Part shown: one piece after another, positions 62,994 to 64,000 of the stretch
Position numbering within the stretch: the stretch's first letter is position 1
Layout: every line of letters starts with the position of its first letter
NCBI RefSeq assembly: GCF_000739735.1
Contig: NZ_BBJF01000009.1
Location: 62,001-126,000 of the forward strand
DNA: 64,000 nucleotides
Origin: Paraburkholderia ginsengisoli NBRC 100965
GTDB lineage: Bacteria; Pseudomonadota; Gammaproteobacteria; Burkholderiales; Burkholderiaceae
Reading direction: 5' to 3'
Notes under the pieces: model-generated
What the model was told of the DNA's origin: nothing
Database searches by the model: none
Seen by the model: only the letters and a program-made list of their open reading frames with translations
Made by a program: the position numbers and the translations under genes

Positions 62994-63761
62994 CTAGGCC
63001 ACGTTTTTTGCCAATCCCAGATAGGTTTCGATCACTCGCGGGTTCTGCGCAAGATCCGCTGCCGGCCCTTCCAGTGCCAGTTCCCCGGTTTCAAGCACAT
63101 AGCCGTAGTCGGAGATTTGCAACGCGGCGCGCGCATTCTGCTCGATGAGTAACGTCGCGACGCCGGTCTGTCGCAGCGCGCTAATGATATGGAAAATTTC
63201 TTTTACGATAAGCGGCGCGAGACCCAAACTCGGCTCGTCGAGCATCAGCAGATCGGGCTTACCCATCAGCGCGCGCCCGACCGCCAGCATCTGCCGCTCG
63301 CCGCCCGACAGAGTTCCAGCAGCCTGCTTGCGACGCTCCTTCAAGCGCGGGAACAGCGTGAAGACCGGTTCGAGTTGATCCAGAAAGTTACGCTCTCCCG
63401 CCCGTTTGCGCCTATACGCGCCGAGGACGAGATTGTCCTCGACCGTCATCGCCGCAAACAGCTCACGTTTCTCCGGCACCAGGCACATGCCGCGCGCGAC
63501 CCGTTTTTCGACCGGCACAGCGCTGACATCTTCGCCCTGATAGATGACCGCGCCCTTCGCATGGCCCGTGCTCGGCAACGCGCCCATGATTGCGTTCAAC
63601 AATGTGGACTTGCCGGCGCCGTTCGGGCCGATCACCGAAACGATCTGCCCCGGACGCACCTTGATGGCCGCGCCATGCAGCGCCTCCACTTTGCCGTATC
63701 GGACCGACAGACCGCCCACGTCGAGAATCGGTGCCGCAGCATTCATTGCGTTCTCCATCAT
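62994..63761 (-). CDS. livF: Branched-chain amino acid ABC transporter ATP-binding protein LivF
   Basis: A 255-residue ATPase of the HAAT (LivF) type. Walker A GPNGAGKSTL, Q-loop region ending KRVARGMCLVPEKRELFAAMTVEDNLVLGAYRR, signature LSGGERQM, Walker B LLMLDEPSLGLAP and H-loop IEQNA. Its ATG overlaps the livG stop in ATGA (63758-63761). It is the last gene of a liv operon entering from the right. The binding protein at 34.6 kb could be a partner but is far away. Confidence 0.95.
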   Translation of the reverse strand: MMENAMNAAAPILDVGGLSVRYGKVEALHGAAIKVRPGQIVSVIGPNGAGKSTLLNAIMGALPSTGHAKGAVIYQGEDVSAVPVEKRVARGMCLVPEKRELFAAMTVEDNLVLGAYRRKRAGERNFLDQLEPVFTLFPRLKERRKQAAGTLSGGERQMLAVGRALMGKPDLLMLDEPSLGLAPLIVKEIFHIISALRQTGVATLLIEQNARAALQISDYGYVLETGELALEGPAADLAQNPRVIETYLGLAKNVA

Positions 63762-64000
63762 TCCACCCCGCCCAGATAAGCCTCGAGCACGGCCGGGTCT
63801 TGCTGCACCTCCAGCGGCAAGCCTTCCGCGATCCGCGTGCCGAATTCCATCACCACCAGCCGGTCGGTGAGATTCATCACGAAATCCATGTCGTGCTCCA
63901 CCAGCAGCACGCTCATACCTTCCGCCTTGAGGCGGCGCAGCAAATCAGCGAGTTGGAGTTTCTCCTGATAGCGCAAGCCAGCCGCCGGTTCGTCGAGCAG
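63758..64000 (-). CDS. livG: Branched-chain amino acid ABC transporter ATP-binding protein LivG (partial)
   Basis: Only the C-terminal 80 residues are in the window; the start lies beyond the right edge. It reads LLDEPAAGL (Walker B and D-loop), then VLLVEHDMDFVMNLTDRLVVMEFGTRIAEGLPLEVQQDPAVLEAYLGG, typical of LivG with the H-loop His. Its TGA overlaps the livF ATG. Confidence 0.92.
   Translation of the reverse strand: MLDEPAAGLRYQEKLQLADLLRRLKAEGMSVLLVEHDMDFVMNLTDRLVVMEFGTRIAEGLPLEVQQDPAVLEAYLGGVE

Noticed and set aside
1..64000. CRISPR arrays, phage or complete insertion sequences
   Set aside because: No regularly spaced direct repeats, transposase, integrase or phage structural genes were seen.

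Overview
The window looks like a stretch of the main chromosome of a Burkholderiaceae bacterium, most likely Paraburkholderia or a close relative. It is GC-rich. The proteins recognised are Burkholderia-like (FliC, Tag, PutA, GcvP, ATP synthase, ParAB). The right end holds the origin-proximal block livGF - mnmG - rsmG - parA - parB - atpIBEFHAGDC with two perfect parS sites. dnaA itself is not in the window.

Region 1 (1-7.8 kb) holds housekeeping genes: the tail of a histidine phosphatase, a small secreted protein, a Cof-type HAD phosphatase, a BadF/NagK-type sugar kinase, tag, an unrecognised 141-residue protein, rpsU, an aldo/keto reductase and a CaCA-family antiporter. Between the last two lies a decayed, inverted copy of the fliD 3' end plus fliT.

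Region 2 (8.3-18.4 kb) is a flagellin locus. A sigma-28-type promoter precedes fliC, followed by fliD and fliT. A modification cassette comes next: a very large TPR/GT41 (O-GlcNAc-transferase-like) protein with a second GT-A transferase domain at its C terminus, a GT25 transferase, a COG5610-type HAD protein and a MycE/CmcI-like methyltransferase. The position suggests flagellin glycosylation, but no substrate is proven. A tRNA-Arg(CCG) marks the right edge.

Region 3 (18.9-34.5 kb) holds a membrane-anchored dihaem cytochrome c, an NTF2-like protein, the Rep helicase, a Gfo/Idh/MocA oxidoreductase and a small lipoprotein. Then comes a glycine catabolism unit: a sigma-70 promoter, a tandem glycine riboswitch, gcvT, gcvH, gcvP, an alginate-lyase-like gene and sdaA. 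Together these would convert glycine to serine and on to pyruvate. A ThDP-dependent enzyme follows.

Region 4 (34.6-49.7 kb) holds a branched-chain amino acid binding protein and the trifunctional PutA, which has a hairpin carrying PutA-type half sites in its leader. Next are a YeiH-family transporter, priA, hemE, periplasmic cyclohexadienyl dehydratase (pheC), an 866-bp intergenic region with a probable terminated RNA, and an acyl-CoA synthetase.

Region 5 (49.9-64 kb) is the leftward ATP synthase operon with a good sigma-70 promoter, then parB, parA, rsmG and mnmG, then livF and the end of livG. One parS lies inside mnmG. The other forms the stem of what looks like the intrinsic terminator of the liv operon.

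The most unusual material is the inverted, mosaic fliD'-fliT' remnant flanking fliC, the fused GT41/GT-A enzyme with its cassette, the parS/terminator overlap and the putA leader hairpin.
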